Assembly: GCA_018260565.1 (NCBI GenBank)
Contig: JAGLAZ010000005.1
Location: 1-64,000, forward strand
Direction of reading: 5' to 3'
Source: Flavobacteriaceae bacterium
GTDB lineage: Bacteria; Bacteroidota; Bacteroidia; Flavobacteriales; Weeksellaceae
Length of the DNA stretch: 64,000 nucleotides
A program made the position numbers and the translations under genes. The notes beneath the pieces were generated by a model. That model saw only the letters and a list, made by a program, of their open reading frames with translations. It was not told the origin of the DNA and made no database searches. This document shows, piece after piece, positions 9,057 through 17,886 of the stretch. How positions within the stretch are numbered: position 1 is the first letter of the stretch; each line of letters starts with the position of its first letter.

Positions 9057-10157
9057 TTAGTTTGATTGAGGAGAACAACCTCGTAAATTTGTAATTTTTA
9101 CTGCCTGACTGGGCGGTAAGTTTTTATTTCTTACCATAAGGCTTTCTAGCATACTTAAGCTAATATTTTCATACAGGTTTGCAGCAACAGAATTTTCTTG
9201 GAGTGCTATTGGGCGACCGATATCTGCAGCTTCTCTAATACCAGTAATTATTGGCAGCTCTCCTAGAAAAGGAATATCCACCTCTTCGGCCATTCTTCTT
9301 GCTCCTCCATTTCCGAAAATGTAATATTTCTTTTCAGGGCTATCTTCAGGACTGAAATATGCCATATTTTCTATTAGACCTAATACAGGAATCTGAATAG
9401 AATCCATTGTAAACATCGCTATACCTTTTTTAACATCGGCCAGTGCTATTTCTTGAGGTGTAGATACTATTACGGCTCCAGTGACTGGTACTTCCTGAAT
9501 AATACTCAAATGAATATCCCCTGTTCCGGGTGGAAGATCAATTAATAAAAAATCCAATTCTCCCCATGCGGCATCCCGGACCATCTGATGTAACGCTTTG
9601 CTAGCCATTGGACCACGCCATACAACAGCTTGATTTACACCACTAAAATATCCAATACTTAAAATTTTTACTCCATAACTTTCTACGGGAACCATCGCAG
9701 CTTTACCATTTAAAGTTGTGGATAATGGTTTAGCTCCTTCTGTATCAAACATCTTTGGAGCAGAAGGACCATAAATATCGGCATCCAGAAGACCTACTTT
9801 AAACCCCATTTTCACTAAAGACACAGCTAAATTGGCAGCGACAGTGGATTTTCCTACTCCACCTTTACCAGAAGCAATGGCAATAATGTTACTGATTCCT
9901 GGAATATTCTTCCCTTTAATAGGTTCGGCGGCAGAGGGGTCCGGAGCAGTTATATGAAGTTTAAGATTAAAATTTTCTCCAAAAGCATTTTTAAAAGCTT
10001 GCTGCATAGCAACTTCTAATTTTTTTCTTTCATGAAGTGCTGGTGAGTGGGCTACCATGTCCAGTACCACTTCATCACCAAAAATTTGGATATTTTTAGT
10101 TAAATCAACTACTTCACACTCCTTTAAAAAGTCAAGAATTTGTTCTTTTTGTATCAT
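9057..10157 (-). CDS. Mrp/ApbC-type iron-sulfur carrier ATPase
   Basis: A cytoplasmic P-loop ATPase of the Mrp/NBP35 family that binds and transfers iron-sulfur clusters. An N-terminal MIP18-like (DUF59) domain spans about residues 1-80. It is followed by the deviant Walker A motif GKGGVGKST (about 97-105), DADIYGPS and [10 protein letters not shown]. The CxxC often found near the end of this family is not present in that form here; a single Cys lies in the terminal [10 protein letters not shown]. The partner is the NifU-like gene immediately downstream. Confidence 0.92.
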   Translation of the reverse strand: MIQKEQILDFLKECEVVDLTKNIQIFGDEVVLDMVAHSPALHERKKLEVAMQQAFKNAFGENFNLKLHITAPDPSAAEPIKGKNIPGISNIIAIASGKGGVGKSTVAANLAVSLVKMGFKVGLLDADIYGPSAPKMFDTEGAKPLSTTLNGKAAMVPVESYGVKILSIGYFSGVNQAVVWRGPMASKALHQMVRDAAWGELDFLLIDLPPGTGDIHLSIIQEVPVTGAVIVSTPQEIALADVKKGIAMFTMDSIQIPVLGLIENMAYFSPEDSPEKKYYIFGNGGARRMAEEVDIPFLGELPIITGIREAADIGRPIALQENSVAANLYENISLSMLESLMVRNKNLPPSQAVKITNLRGCSPQSN

Positions 10158-10227
10158 GTTTTGATTACCTCGTTACTGGAATTAATCCTTATAATTTATG
10201 AATGTGAAGATAGTGAATTTAAATGAA

Positions 10228-11466
10228 TTATACCTCCGCTTCTAGTTCTCCTTCCCATTTAGAAACTGCTGATGTAGCTAAGGCATTCCCTAAAACATTG
10301 GTCATACTTCTTCCCATATCGCAAAAATGGTCTATTGGTAAAATAAGTGCGATACCCTCAGCAGGAATATTGAACATACTACATGTAGCTACTATAATTA
10401 CCAAACTTGCTCTTGGCACTCCAGCAATACCTTTGGAAGTCAGCATTAATACCAAAAGCATCACAATTTGTTCGCCCAAATCCATGTGGACTCCATACAT
10501 CTGAGCAATAAAAATAGATGCGAATGTCATATACATCATACTGCCATCTAAATTAAATGAATAGCCCAAGGGTAGAATGAAGGATACTACACGTTTATTA
10601 CACCCAAAACGCTCCAATTCCGTAACTAATTTTGGAAATACAGCTTCTGAACTTGTAGTAGAAAAGGCAATAAGCAAAGGTTCTTTAATTCTTTTAAGTA
10701 GTGAAAATAATCTCTTTCCTAAAATAAAATATCCTACTATCAATAGCACTAACCACAGAACTATCAATGCGAAAAAAAAGGAAACTAAATAAAATACGTA
10801 GGTGCTAAAAATTCCGAGACCATTAGTAGCTACCACAGCAGCTATAGAGCCTAAGACACCCAAAGGAGCAACCCACATGATATAACCTACCATTTTTAAT
10901 ATAGCATGAGCGATGATATCAAATAACTGGATTACTGGTTTGGTGTATTCTTCCCCTAAAGAAGCCAAAGCGATTCCAAACATAATGCTAAAAACTACTA
11001 TCTGAAGAACCTCATTTGTAGCAAAAGCTTCAAAAAGGCTTTTAGGGACTACATGATTCACAAAATCCGGAAGAGAAAATCCTTTTGTATTACTAATAAT
11101 CTCTTCACTACCAGACAAAGTCTTTGTAATATGAGAATGTGCACCAGGCTGTAACAAATTAACGAAAAACAACCCTATAAATAGAGATACTAATGAAGCT
11201 ATTATAAACCAAAGCATGGCTTTACCTCCTACCCTGCCTATCATTTTAATATCACTCATTTTAGCAATACCCACTACAAGAGTAGTAAATACCAAAGGTG
11301 CAATAATCATCTGAACAAGACGGATAAATACTGTACCTAATAATTTTATTTTGGACGCAAAATTATCAGCATCATCAGGAAAAAACTTATTAACAAATAA
11401 ACCCAAACCTACACCAAGTAAAAGACCTAAAATTATTAGGTAAAAAAGTTTGTTCCCTCCTTTCAT
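10228..11466 (-). CDS. Dicarboxylate/amino acid:cation symporter (DAACS family)
   Basis: An inner-membrane transporter of the GltP/DctA/EAAT family that takes up acidic amino acids or C4-dicarboxylates with protons or sodium. The 412 residues form about eight helices and two re-entrant loops. Visible family features are the serine-rich hairpin IAFSTTSSEAVFPKL, the FILPLGYSFNLDGS motif and MTNVLGNALA near the C-terminus. The substrate cannot be assigned with certainty. It is a single gene transcribed away from the BON-domain genes. Confidence 0.93.
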   Translation of the reverse strand: MKGGNKLFYLIILGLLLGVGLGLFVNKFFPDDADNFASKIKLLGTVFIRLVQMIIAPLVFTTLVVGIAKMSDIKMIGRVGGKAMLWFIIASLVSLFIGLFFVNLLQPGAHSHITKTLSGSEEIISNTKGFSLPDFVNHVVPKSLFEAFATNEVLQIVVFSIMFGIALASLGEEYTKPVIQLFDIIAHAILKMVGYIMWVAPLGVLGSIAAVVATNGLGIFSTYVFYLVSFFFALIVLWLVLLIVGYFILGKRLFSLLKRIKEPLLIAFSTTSSEAVFPKLVTELERFGCNKRVVSFILPLGYSFNLDGSMMYMTFASIFIAQMYGVHMDLGEQIVMLLVLMLTSKGIAGVPRASLVIIVATCSMFNIPAEGIALILPIDHFCDMGRSMTNVLGNALATSAVSKWEGELEAEV

Positions 11467-11505
11467 TCTGAAAAATTTTTACAAAGATAAACAATTGAAA
11501 AAGCC

Positions 11506-11535
11506 TTGTTTATTTAAAATATTTAATTAAATTTA
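11506..11535 (+). promoter_or_regulatory. Candidate promoter for the BON lipoprotein gene
   Basis: TTG at 11506-11508 is followed after 19 bp by TAAATTTA at 11528-11535, close to the Bacteroidetes consensus TTG-N19-TAnnTTTG. The predicted start site is about 14 bp before the ATG. Confidence 0.45.
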
Positions 11536-11555
11536 CCCTACAAAAGTTAAAACTT

Positions 11556-12053
11556 ATGAAAAAATTTATTGCCATTGCAAGCATTGCTCTTATGGTTTCT
11601 ACCGCTTCTGTATCTTGTAAAAAAGGCCCTACTGATGCAGAATTACAGTCTCAAGCTACCACTGTAGTAACCTCCGTTCCAGGAGCTTCTGTGGAGGTAA
11701 AAGATGGCCAAGCCCACCTAAGCGGTACTTTTGCGGATGCACAAAGCCGTGATGCCGTTATTGCACAACTAAAAGGTGTAAAAGGTATTAAAGACGTACA
11801 TGATATGACTACCATTGCACCAGCTGCTCCAGCTGTATCCACTGCTCCTGTAAATACTTCTTCAGCTCAAAACAGTGCTGTTCTTCAAAAAGTAAAAGAT
11901 GCTTTGAAAGATTATCCATCTGTACAAGCAAGTGAAGTAAATGGTGAACTTGTAATTACGGGAAAAGTTTCGCAAACACAAGCTAGAAGCATCCGCCAAT
12001 CTGTAGATGGACTCAACATTAAAAATGTAAAATATAACTATACAGTAAACTAA
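11556..12053 (+). CDS. Lipoprotein with two BON domains
   Basis: The signal peptide ends in a lipobox (SVSC, Cys21). Two BON-type domains follow, about residues 28-85 and 108-164, joined by an Ala/Pro/Ser/Thr-rich linker. Each has the pattern of a short helix, a strand with VxDGxxxLSG or VNGELVITG, and a helix followed by IKDV/IKNV. BON domains bind phospholipid membranes or peptidoglycan-associated partners and often serve in envelope stress. The following gene starts 5 bp downstream and also has a BON-like domain, so they form one operon. Confidence 0.88.
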   Translation: MKKFIAIASIALMVSTASVSCKKGPTDAELQSQATTVVTSVPGASVEVKDGQAHLSGTFADAQSRDAVIAQLKGVKGIKDVHDMTTIAPAAPAVSTAPVNTSSAQNSAVLQKVKDALKDYPSVQASEVNGELVITGKVSQTQARSIRQSVDGLNIKNVKYNYTVN

Positions 12054-12058
12054 TTACT

Positions 12059-12472
12059 ATGACAGAATTATCACAAAAATACAATAGTGTAGTTGCGGCT
12101 GCACAAAATGCTGGAATTCAAAATCTTCAAGTTTCTGAGCAAGAAGGAAAACTTTATATAAAAGGTGAAACTTCCCAAAATAGTGCTAAAGAAGCTGTAT
12201 GGGATGCTTTGGCGTTGTTAGATCCAAATTTTACATCCAGCGACATCAATATTGATGTGGAGGTAAATCAAAATTCTGGAAATCAATTGGTAGTATCTAC
12301 CGAGGATTCTTCCCTAAATGTAAGAAGTACTCCAGGCACAGATGGTGATATAGTAGGTAAAGCAGAGCGCGGAAGCACTGTGACTTTAGTAGAGCAATAT
12401 TCTTCAGAATGGTATAAAATCCGTACCGCTGATGGCGTTGAAGGATATGCTTTTAGCAGATATTTAAAATAA
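12059..12472 (+). CDS. BON-like and bacterial SH3 domain protein
   Basis: The 137-residue protein has an N-terminal BON-like domain (about 1-70; EGKLYIKGETSQNSAKEA resembles the strand-turn-helix core). A C-terminal SH3b domain follows (about 75-137; SLNVRSTPG, GKAERGSTVTLVE, EWYKIRTADGVEGYAFSRYL). SH3b domains usually contact peptidoglycan, yet no signal peptide is visible. The layout recalls the cytoplasmic BON-LysM protein YgaU/Kbp with SH3b in place of LysM. It is translationally close to the preceding BON lipoprotein and followed by a strong terminator. The exact role is unknown. Confidence 0.82.
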   Translation: MTELSQKYNSVVAAAQNAGIQNLQVSEQEGKLYIKGETSQNSAKEAVWDALALLDPNFTSSDINIDVEVNQNSGNQLVVSTEDSSLNVRSTPGTDGDIVGKAERGSTVTLVEQYSSEWYKIRTADGVEGYAFSRYLK

Positions 12473-12491
12473 ATTTTTGTATTAAATTTAT

Positions 12492-12520
12492 AAAACCTGC
12501 TTGAAAGAGCAGGTTTTTTT
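12492..12520 (+). terminator. Terminator of the BON-domain operon
   Basis: AAAACCTGCT and AGCAGGTTTT pair around a six-base loop and are followed by eight T residues, 20 bp after the SH3b gene stop. Confidence 0.9.
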
Positions 12521-13005
12521 TATTAAATTTTTGGGGTTAATTTTTTATTAATTAGCTTTTTAATTGCTTTGATTATTATAAACGCAATCAAGTATAAAAA
12601 ATAACCAATTTGACAAGTTAGTTTTTAAGATTTTATCTTTTACAGTATTATTGTTAATTAAAAGAATCGCTTTTTATCACAAATGTTTTGCCAATCAATG
12701 GTGTGTTTAATTTTATAGTGTAACAATAAAACTATAGTAATTAATTTACTATTTAAATATTTTTATTCTTTTTGGCAAAGGAATTAAGGCTGTTTTTACT
12801 TGTATATATTATTTAATTTTATGTGTGCCGATTTAGAAACTTTAAATATACTTTTATACTCCGCTTCCTTTTATCCACTGGAGCGAGCAACATGCTCGAG
12901 CATACAACAATTATATATACCCAAAGCAATAACTTTTTTTGTAGTTTTAACATAATATGACACGAGCGTAGCGCACTCACAAGCGAGGGGTAGAGTATAG
13001 AATCC
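12521..13005. other. Gene-free spacer with inverted repeats at its right end
   Basis: About 485 AT-rich bases lie between two convergent genes. No open frame is convincing. The right end (12855-12999) is different in composition, with GC-richer words. It contains a 6-bp hairpin CGAGCA-ACA-TGCTCG (12884-12898) and a nested outer pair: TATACTC plus CGCTT at 12855-12866 against AAGCG at 12981-12985 and GAGTATA at 12993-12999. It may be a decayed repeat or mobile remnant, or the terminator region of the minus-strand lipoprotein gene. Confidence 0.45.
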
Positions 13006-13677
13006 CTATTCGTACTGTACTTCCACTTCTACCACCTTTCCAGTTTCTCCATCCATTTTATAGATTACGGGTATATAAGCCGATGGCTCTCCAATTTTTG
13101 GAAAATTTTCCGGAGTATTTGGCCTACCGTTAAATATTGTAATGAAATATTCTTTAATTTTTTCATCAAACTGTATTTCAAAAGTCGGTCGTTGATCTTC
13201 ATCAAATCTGCCCTTACCTGTTGAAATATTGATTATTTTCTTCTGTTCCAGAAATTTTAAAACATCTTCTGGTTTTATCTTTCCGAATTTTTTGTTTTCA
13301 TCCACTTTCTCTACATTCCCGTTTTCATCATAATACTCAGAGGTGTCCATTTTTGTTTTTTCTCCTATGTAAATCTCCCTCTTCTTAATGTTACCGTTTG
13401 CGTAATATTCTTTGTAAATCGTTTCGAATGATTGCAGAGGCATTATTTCCTTTAGTACGCCGCCCTTTTGGTTATCAAAATCAATCATGGAGATGATCAC
13501 ACCATCTTCTTTAGTCACTGAATTAGACCCATAGTTGGTTTTTCTATATATATCAAAGTCAAATTTTTCCGCAATTTTCTTATCTTTTATTTGTTTGCTA
13601 GTGCTGCCTTTATCCTGACCATTGCAAGAGCTTAATGCCAATATTAAAAAGAAAATAACAATTGATTTTATTTTCAT
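13006..13677 (-). CDS. Hypothetical lipoprotein with MORN-like segments
   Basis: A type II signal peptide ends at ALSSC (Cys18). The body contains a MORN-like stretch (YYANGNIKKREIYIGE, then YYDENGNVEKVDE), followed by a mixed domain rich in charged residues and ending in EVEVQYE. I do not recognise a characterised family; proteins of this kind are common and variable in Flavobacteriia. It stands alone between two long spacers, which fits an accessory gene. Confidence 0.7.
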   Translation of the reverse strand: MKIKSIVIFFLILALSSCNGQDKGSTSKQIKDKKIAEKFDFDIYRKTNYGSNSVTKEDGVIISMIDFDNQKGGVLKEIMPLQSFETIYKEYYANGNIKKREIYIGEKTKMDTSEYYDENGNVEKVDENKKFGKIKPEDVLKFLEQKKIINISTGKGRFDEDQRPTFEIQFDEKIKEYFITIFNGRPNTPENFPKIGEPSAYIPVIYKMDGETGKVVEVEVQYE

Positions 13678-13911
13678 TATTTATAGTTTTATTTTAGTTT
13701 TACTTTGTGAGCTTCTTGTAAAACTAATTTGTTATTCTATTCCTTTAAATTAAATCAAATTTCAAACTCAATAGTAGTTTCTCGGTTTATTAAAATCAAA
13801 AAAAGTTAGGTTTTTACCTGAGATATCTTGTATAGTATAATTCCTTGTATTAAAAACAGATATTTCTACCAGTTCTTTTAATTCCTTAAAAAAAAAATAA
13901 AATAAGAATTC

Positions 13912-14484
13912 TTATAGACCTGAATAAAAATCTTTAATATGTCGTTCCAATTCGGGATAAAAATTAGCAAAATAGGGTTCGCAGTTTTTATAACTATCTA
14001 TTAATTTTTCAAGCGCAACTTCTTTATCAGGGACATACTTACATCTTGAGAGCATGTTGTTCATACTTTTGATAATACCAGTTTCATAACGGAGAGAGAA
14101 TAAAATATCTTCGGAAATAAAAAATGGTACCATCTTTTTTAAAATAGAAGGAAATAAATTTCTATTTTTAATCCAAATCGCATAGGTGGTATCCGCATGT
14201 ATGCGTAAGTTATTAATATCCAGACTGTTGGCTAAAAAATAATCGTATATTAAATCCAGAAATACTGGCGCATATCGTCCGACTGCCGGATATAATTCTT
14301 CTCTCGCTAAATAATTTTTTTCATGATGATCGGTAAAATTATCAATCTCTCTGTGGAGTTGTATTCCTTTTTGTATTTCGGAAGAAAACGATGATCTATC
14401 TATAGTCCCTAGATAATCCTCTAGCAAATTCCCAATTACCTGACCTTCAGAATAACTTAAAAGGCTATGTGCAAGGACATTCAT
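13912..14484 (-). CDS. Acyl carrier protein phosphodiesterase-like protein
   Basis: The 190-residue protein matches the AcpH/YajB (DUF479) family, which removes the phosphopantetheine arm from acyl carrier protein. Family features are the NVLAHSLLS start, GNLLEDYLG, the GIQLHREIDNFTDHH metal-site segment (about residues 41-55) and FLDLIYDYFLA. The role in flavobacteria is inferred from the family. Its start overlaps the radA stop by one base (TAATG), so it is translated in the same operon. Confidence 0.85.
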   Translation of the reverse strand: MNVLAHSLLSYSEGQVIGNLLEDYLGTIDRSSFSSEIQKGIQLHREIDNFTDHHEKNYLAREELYPAVGRYAPVFLDLIYDYFLANSLDINNLRIHADTTYAIWIKNRNLFPSILKKMVPFFISEDILFSLRYETGIIKSMNNMLSRCKYVPDKEVALEKLIDSYKNCEPYFANFYPELERHIKDFYSGL

Positions 14485-15839
14485 TAGTTGAATAGATAAT
14501 CAGCCAATTGATCTATTTTATTTATAGCTGCTACCTCAATACCAAATTTGGATGGAGATAGGGTATTAAGACCTGAGACAAATATTTTTTCATAACCCAT
14601 TTTTTCAGCTTCGGAAATGCGTTGGTCTATATGAGACACAGGGCGAATTTCCCCACTAAGCCCTACTTCACCACAAAAACAATATTTTTGAGAGATGGCC
14701 ATATCTTCATTACTACTTAATATAGCAGCTATTACAGCCAAATCTAAGGCCGTATCGTCAGTTTTTATACCACCTGTAATGTTGAGGAACACATCTTTAG
14801 CACCTAACAAAAAGCCGGCACGTTTTTCCATTACAGCTAGTAACATATTAAGGCGTTTGGCATCATAGCCAGTGGAACTGCGCTGCGGAGTCCCATAAAC
14901 TGCCGAACTAACGAGTGCCTGAACCTCAAGTAAAAGTGGTCGGTTCCCTTCTTGGCTTACCACAATGGCATTTCCAGAGAGGTCTTCCAGTTTTTTGGTG
15001 ATAAGAAGTTGGGATGGGTTTTTTACTTCCCTTAATCCGTGATTTACCATCTCAAAAATTCCAATTTCCACTGTACTTCCAAACCTATTTTTTCCGGCAC
15101 GGAGCAGGCGGAAAATATGATTCCTATCCCCATCAAAATTCAGCACCACATCCACCATATGTTCCATCACTTTTGGACCTGCAATTTGGCCGTCCTTGGT
15201 GATATGTCCTACTAAAAATACTGGAATTTGGAATGATTTTGCAAAAGAAATAATCTCGTTGCTACATTCTCGGATTTGGGAAACGCTTCCTGGAGAAGAA
15301 TCTAACAATTGGGAATGTAAAGTCTGAATGGAATCAATAATTATAAAATCTGGAAGCATTTTTTTGGCAGCCTGTAGGATTTTTTCCAGAGAAGTCTCAG
15401 TAAATAGATAGCAGTTGGGATTTTGCACATCTGTTAATCTATCTGCACGCATTTTTATCTGGGATGCACTCTCTTCTCCAGAAACGTATAAGACTTTTTT
15501 AGCCATCTTTAAGGCTAATTGTAAGAGTAAGGTAGATTTGCCTATACCAGGTTCTCCTCCTATAAGGCATACTGATCCCAATACTATACCACCTCCCAAC
15601 ACTCTATTTAGTTCTTGAGAGGGTGTTATAATACGCGGTTCATCACCTGTTTCCACCTCAATAATATTGAGGAGTGTTTTCTTTACTTTTACAGTATCGG
15701 AAAAGACGGTTTTCTCCTTTTTATCAACTATTTCTTCCACCAGGGTATTCCAAGCACCACACTCTTTGCACTGGCCGTGCCATTGGGAATGTTCAGCGCC
15801 ACATTTTTGACAGATATAAGAGGATTTTACTTTAGCCAA
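14484..15839 (-). CDS. radA: DNA repair protein RadA
   Basis: RadA is a RecA-related helicase that drives branch migration in recombination. Domains in order are: an N-terminal four-cysteine zinc finger (CQKCGAEHSQWHGQCKECG, about residues 9-27), the Walker A motif GGEPGIGKSTLLLQ (about 89-102), the RadA-specific KNRFG motif, and a Lon-like C-terminal domain (about 275-451). Length (451) is normal. It lies 2 bp after the cytochrome gene and overlaps the acpH-like gene. Confidence 0.97.
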   Translation of the reverse strand: MAKVKSSYICQKCGAEHSQWHGQCKECGAWNTLVEEIVDKKEKTVFSDTVKVKKTLLNIIEVETGDEPRIITPSQELNRVLGGGIVLGSVCLIGGEPGIGKSTLLLQLALKMAKKVLYVSGEESASQIKMRADRLTDVQNPNCYLFTETSLEKILQAAKKMLPDFIIIDSIQTLHSQLLDSSPGSVSQIRECSNEIISFAKSFQIPVFLVGHITKDGQIAGPKVMEHMVDVVLNFDGDRNHIFRLLRAGKNRFGSTVEIGIFEMVNHGLREVKNPSQLLITKKLEDLSGNAIVVSQEGNRPLLLEVQALVSSAVYGTPQRSSTGYDAKRLNMLLAVMEKRAGFLLGAKDVFLNITGGIKTDDTALDLAVIAAILSSNEDMAISQKYCFCGEVGLSGEIRPVSHIDQRISEAEKMGYEKIFVSGLNTLSPSKFGIEVAAINKIDQLADYLFN

Positions 15840-15841
15840 AA

Positions 15842-16231
15842 TTACTTTTTATAACCTATGATTTTCTCCGCCATTTCTTTCGCTTGTTCTTCCGTAATGC
15901 TGGGATGTGGAGGCATAGGTACATTTCCCCAGACTCCTGAACCTCCATTTTTTATTTTTATGGCTAATGCTTCTATATTCTCTTTGGATAAAGGATATTT
16001 CTTTGAGATTTCGGAAAAACTTGGGCCTGTCATTTTTGTATCAGAAGCATGACATGAGGCACAATCTTGGCCACTAAATGATAAATCAACCTTTACTTCA
16101 GGTTTTTTTAAAGATTCGGTATAATCTGGAAATGCAGGTACTTGATCTACAGCGTCGTTTTTTTTCTCTGGATTACAAGAGCAATTCAGGAATAATATCC
16201 CAGATAAAACTATGGCTAGAAGTACTTTCAT
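15842..16231 (-). CDS. Small c-type cytochrome, probably a lipoprotein
   Basis: A signal peptide with cysteines at 17 and 19 (LNCSC) suggests lipid attachment. The haem-binding motif is CASCH (Cys57, Cys60, His61), and Met106 in VPMPPHP is the likely sixth ligand, as in cytochrome c551-type proteins. It should shuttle electrons in the periplasm or at the membrane. A lipoprotein gene lies 5 bp upstream and radA directly downstream; the link to radA is probably only transcriptional. Confidence 0.9.
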   Translation of the reverse strand: MKVLLAIVLSGILFLNCSCNPEKKNDAVDQVPAFPDYTESLKKPEVKVDLSFSGQDCASCHASDTKMTGPSFSEISKKYPLSKENIEALAIKIKNGGSGVWGNVPMPPHPSITEEQAKEMAEKIIGYKK

Positions 16232-16236
16232 TTTAC

Positions 16237-16494
16237 CTACTTTCTAGCAGAATCACTTTTATTTAACGTAACACCTCCTACTTCAGGACCTTGATTTACA
16301 CTCGCTTTACTTGTGGAGGAAGCATTTGCCGAATCTGCATCAGGTACTTTAGCTATAGCCTCCTTTTTTAGTTCCAATTTCGGTTCTTGCATCATTGTAT
16401 TACTGTCTTTAAGAGAATTTTGTTCTTTTTTAGAACAAGACATTATACTAACCGTGCATACTAATAAGACTCCTATTTTTGAAAAGTTTTTCAT
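16237..16494 (-). CDS. Small hypothetical lipoprotein
   Basis: The ATG at 16494 is preferred because it gives a compact signal peptide and lipobox (SIMSC, Cys20); a longer in-frame extension would place nine residues before it. The 65-residue mature part is low-complexity, rich in Ser, Lys, Ala and Glu, with no recognisable domain. It probably heads the operon with the cytochrome, radA and the acpH-like gene. Confidence 0.65.
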   Translation of the reverse strand: MKNFSKIGVLLVCTVSIMSCSKKEQNSLKDSNTMMQEPKLELKKEAIAKVPDADSANASSTSKASVNQGPEVGGVTLNKSDSARK

Positions 16495-16559
16495 ATTTTT
16501 AATTTTAACAAATATATGCAAGGTTTGAGTTTATTTTTACAATCTCATTATAATTCTAA

Positions 16560-17153
16560 ATGAAAAAAGTCTGTTTTGTAGATTCTTATGATAGTTTTAG
16601 CCAATCTATTGTGGCATTAGTAGAATCATGTGGCGTTGCGGTTGAAATATTACATAATTCAAACACTCAATTATTAAAGGATATTAGTAAAGAATATTCA
16701 CATATGATAATTGGTCCTGGTCCTGATTTGCCAAAAAATTCTGGTTTTTTGTTAGATACTATTGAGGTTAATGTAGGAAGATTACCCATTTTAGGAATAT
16801 GCTTAGGCCATCAAGCCATTGCAGAATTTTATGGAGCATCACTTATTCCACTTCCAAAACCTATGCATGGAAAGATAAGCAGTATAAATATTGATACTAA
16901 TTCAAACAGCTTAATTTGTAAAGGTATATCTAGCCCTGTCTTAGTAGGTCGTTATAACAGCTGGACAGTAGATTTTTTAGGGTGTAATACTAAAGAATTA
17001 AAACTTTATAGTGCCGATGATGGTAGCATTATGATTTTGGAACACAAAAAAGATACTGCCTATGGTGTCCAATTTCATCCAGAAAGTATGATGACAGAAA
17101 ACGGAAAAGATATGATGTTAAATTTTTTACATTTACAAACGCATGAAAAATAA
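16560..17153 (+). CDS. Class I glutamine amidotransferase, TrpG/PabA-like
   Basis: The 197-residue protein has the catalytic triad of anthranilate or aminodeoxychorismate synthase component II: Cys81 in GICLGHQ, His172 and Glu174 in FHPES. It should release ammonia from glutamine for a chorismate-using partner. No trpE or pabB neighbour is present, so PabA (folate) or TrpG (tryptophan) cannot be separated. Two features are somewhat divergent: it opens VCFVDSYDSF where the usual motif has IDNYDSF, and YNSW replaces the usual YHSL. It overlaps lipB by 11 bp. Confidence 0.85.
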   Translation: MKKVCFVDSYDSFSQSIVALVESCGVAVEILHNSNTQLLKDISKEYSHMIIGPGPDLPKNSGFLLDTIEVNVGRLPILGICLGHQAIAEFYGASLIPLPKPMHGKISSINIDTNSNSLICKGISSPVLVGRYNSWTVDFLGCNTKELKLYSADDGSIMILEHKKDTAYGVQFHPESMMTENGKDMMLNFLHLQTHEK

Positions 17154-17886
17154 AGAAATTATCTTCCAAGATTTAGGTCTATTAGCATATTCAAAAGCCT
17201 TTGCTATCCAACAGAAAAAAATGGATGAAATCATCAGTTTAAAAATGAAAAATAGAAATATTGATGATGAAAAAGAAAAGGAAAAAACGCCAAATTATTT
17301 CTTTTTTGTAGAACATCCTCACGTTTATACCTTAGGAAAAACTGGGAAACCCGCTCATTTACTTATTACAGAGGAAAAACTTAAGGAAATTCAAGCAGAA
17401 TTTCATCAATCCAATCGTGGTGGTGATATTACCTATCATGGTTTTGGTCAGATCGTGGGATATCCTGTATTAGATTTAGACAATTTTTCCAGTGATATTC
17501 ATTTATATATGAGAAATTTAGAGGAAGTCATTATAAGAGTTTTATCCGATTATGGCATAACTGGGATGAGAAGCGAAGGTGAGACCGGTGTTTGGCTGGA
17601 TGTAAATTCGCCAAAGGCGCGAAAAATTTGTGCTATGGGGGTAAAAACTTCCAAATGGGTGACTATGCATGGTTTTGCTCTCAATGTAAATACGGATTTA
17701 TCTTACTTTAATCATATAGTCCCTTGTGGAATAGTAGATAAAGGTGTTACTTCACTACAGAAAGAATTGGGCAAATCTTTTTCAATTGATGAAATTTCCC
17801 TTTTAAAAACCAAAATAAAACAATATTTTCAAGATGTCTTTCAGGCCGAATGGAAGGACTATAGTAAAAGCGAAATTAAACTCTAA
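17143..17886 (+). CDS. lipB: Octanoyltransferase LipB
   Basis: LipB moves octanoyl from acyl carrier protein to the lipoyl domains of 2-oxoacid dehydrogenases, the first step of protein lipoylation. Family motifs are HPHVYTLGK, RGGDITYHGFGQ, KICAMGVK with the catalytic Lys, and HIVPCGI with the catalytic Cys. A Lys/Glu-rich insertion of about 20 residues lies near positions 30-50. The start overlaps the amidotransferase gene and the stop overlaps the convergent gldG stop by 4 bp. A possible client is the E1-type dehydrogenase system at 49.6-52 kb. Confidence 0.95.
   Translation: MKNKEIIFQDLGLLAYSKAFAIQQKKMDEIISLKMKNRNIDDEKEKEKTPNYFFFVEHPHVYTLGKTGKPAHLLITEEKLKEIQAEFHQSNRGGDITYHGFGQIVGYPVLDLDNFSSDIHLYMRNLEEVIIRVLSDYGITGMRSEGETGVWLDVNSPKARKICAMGVKTSKWVTMHGFALNVNTDLSYFNHIVPCGIVDKGVTSLQKELGKSFSIDEISLLKTKIKQYFQDVFQAEWKDYSKSEIKL

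Noticed and set aside
8773-9060. Plus-strand open frame of about 95 codons
   Set aside because: It is antisense to the NifU-like gene, which has clear family motifs; the plus-strand product has none.
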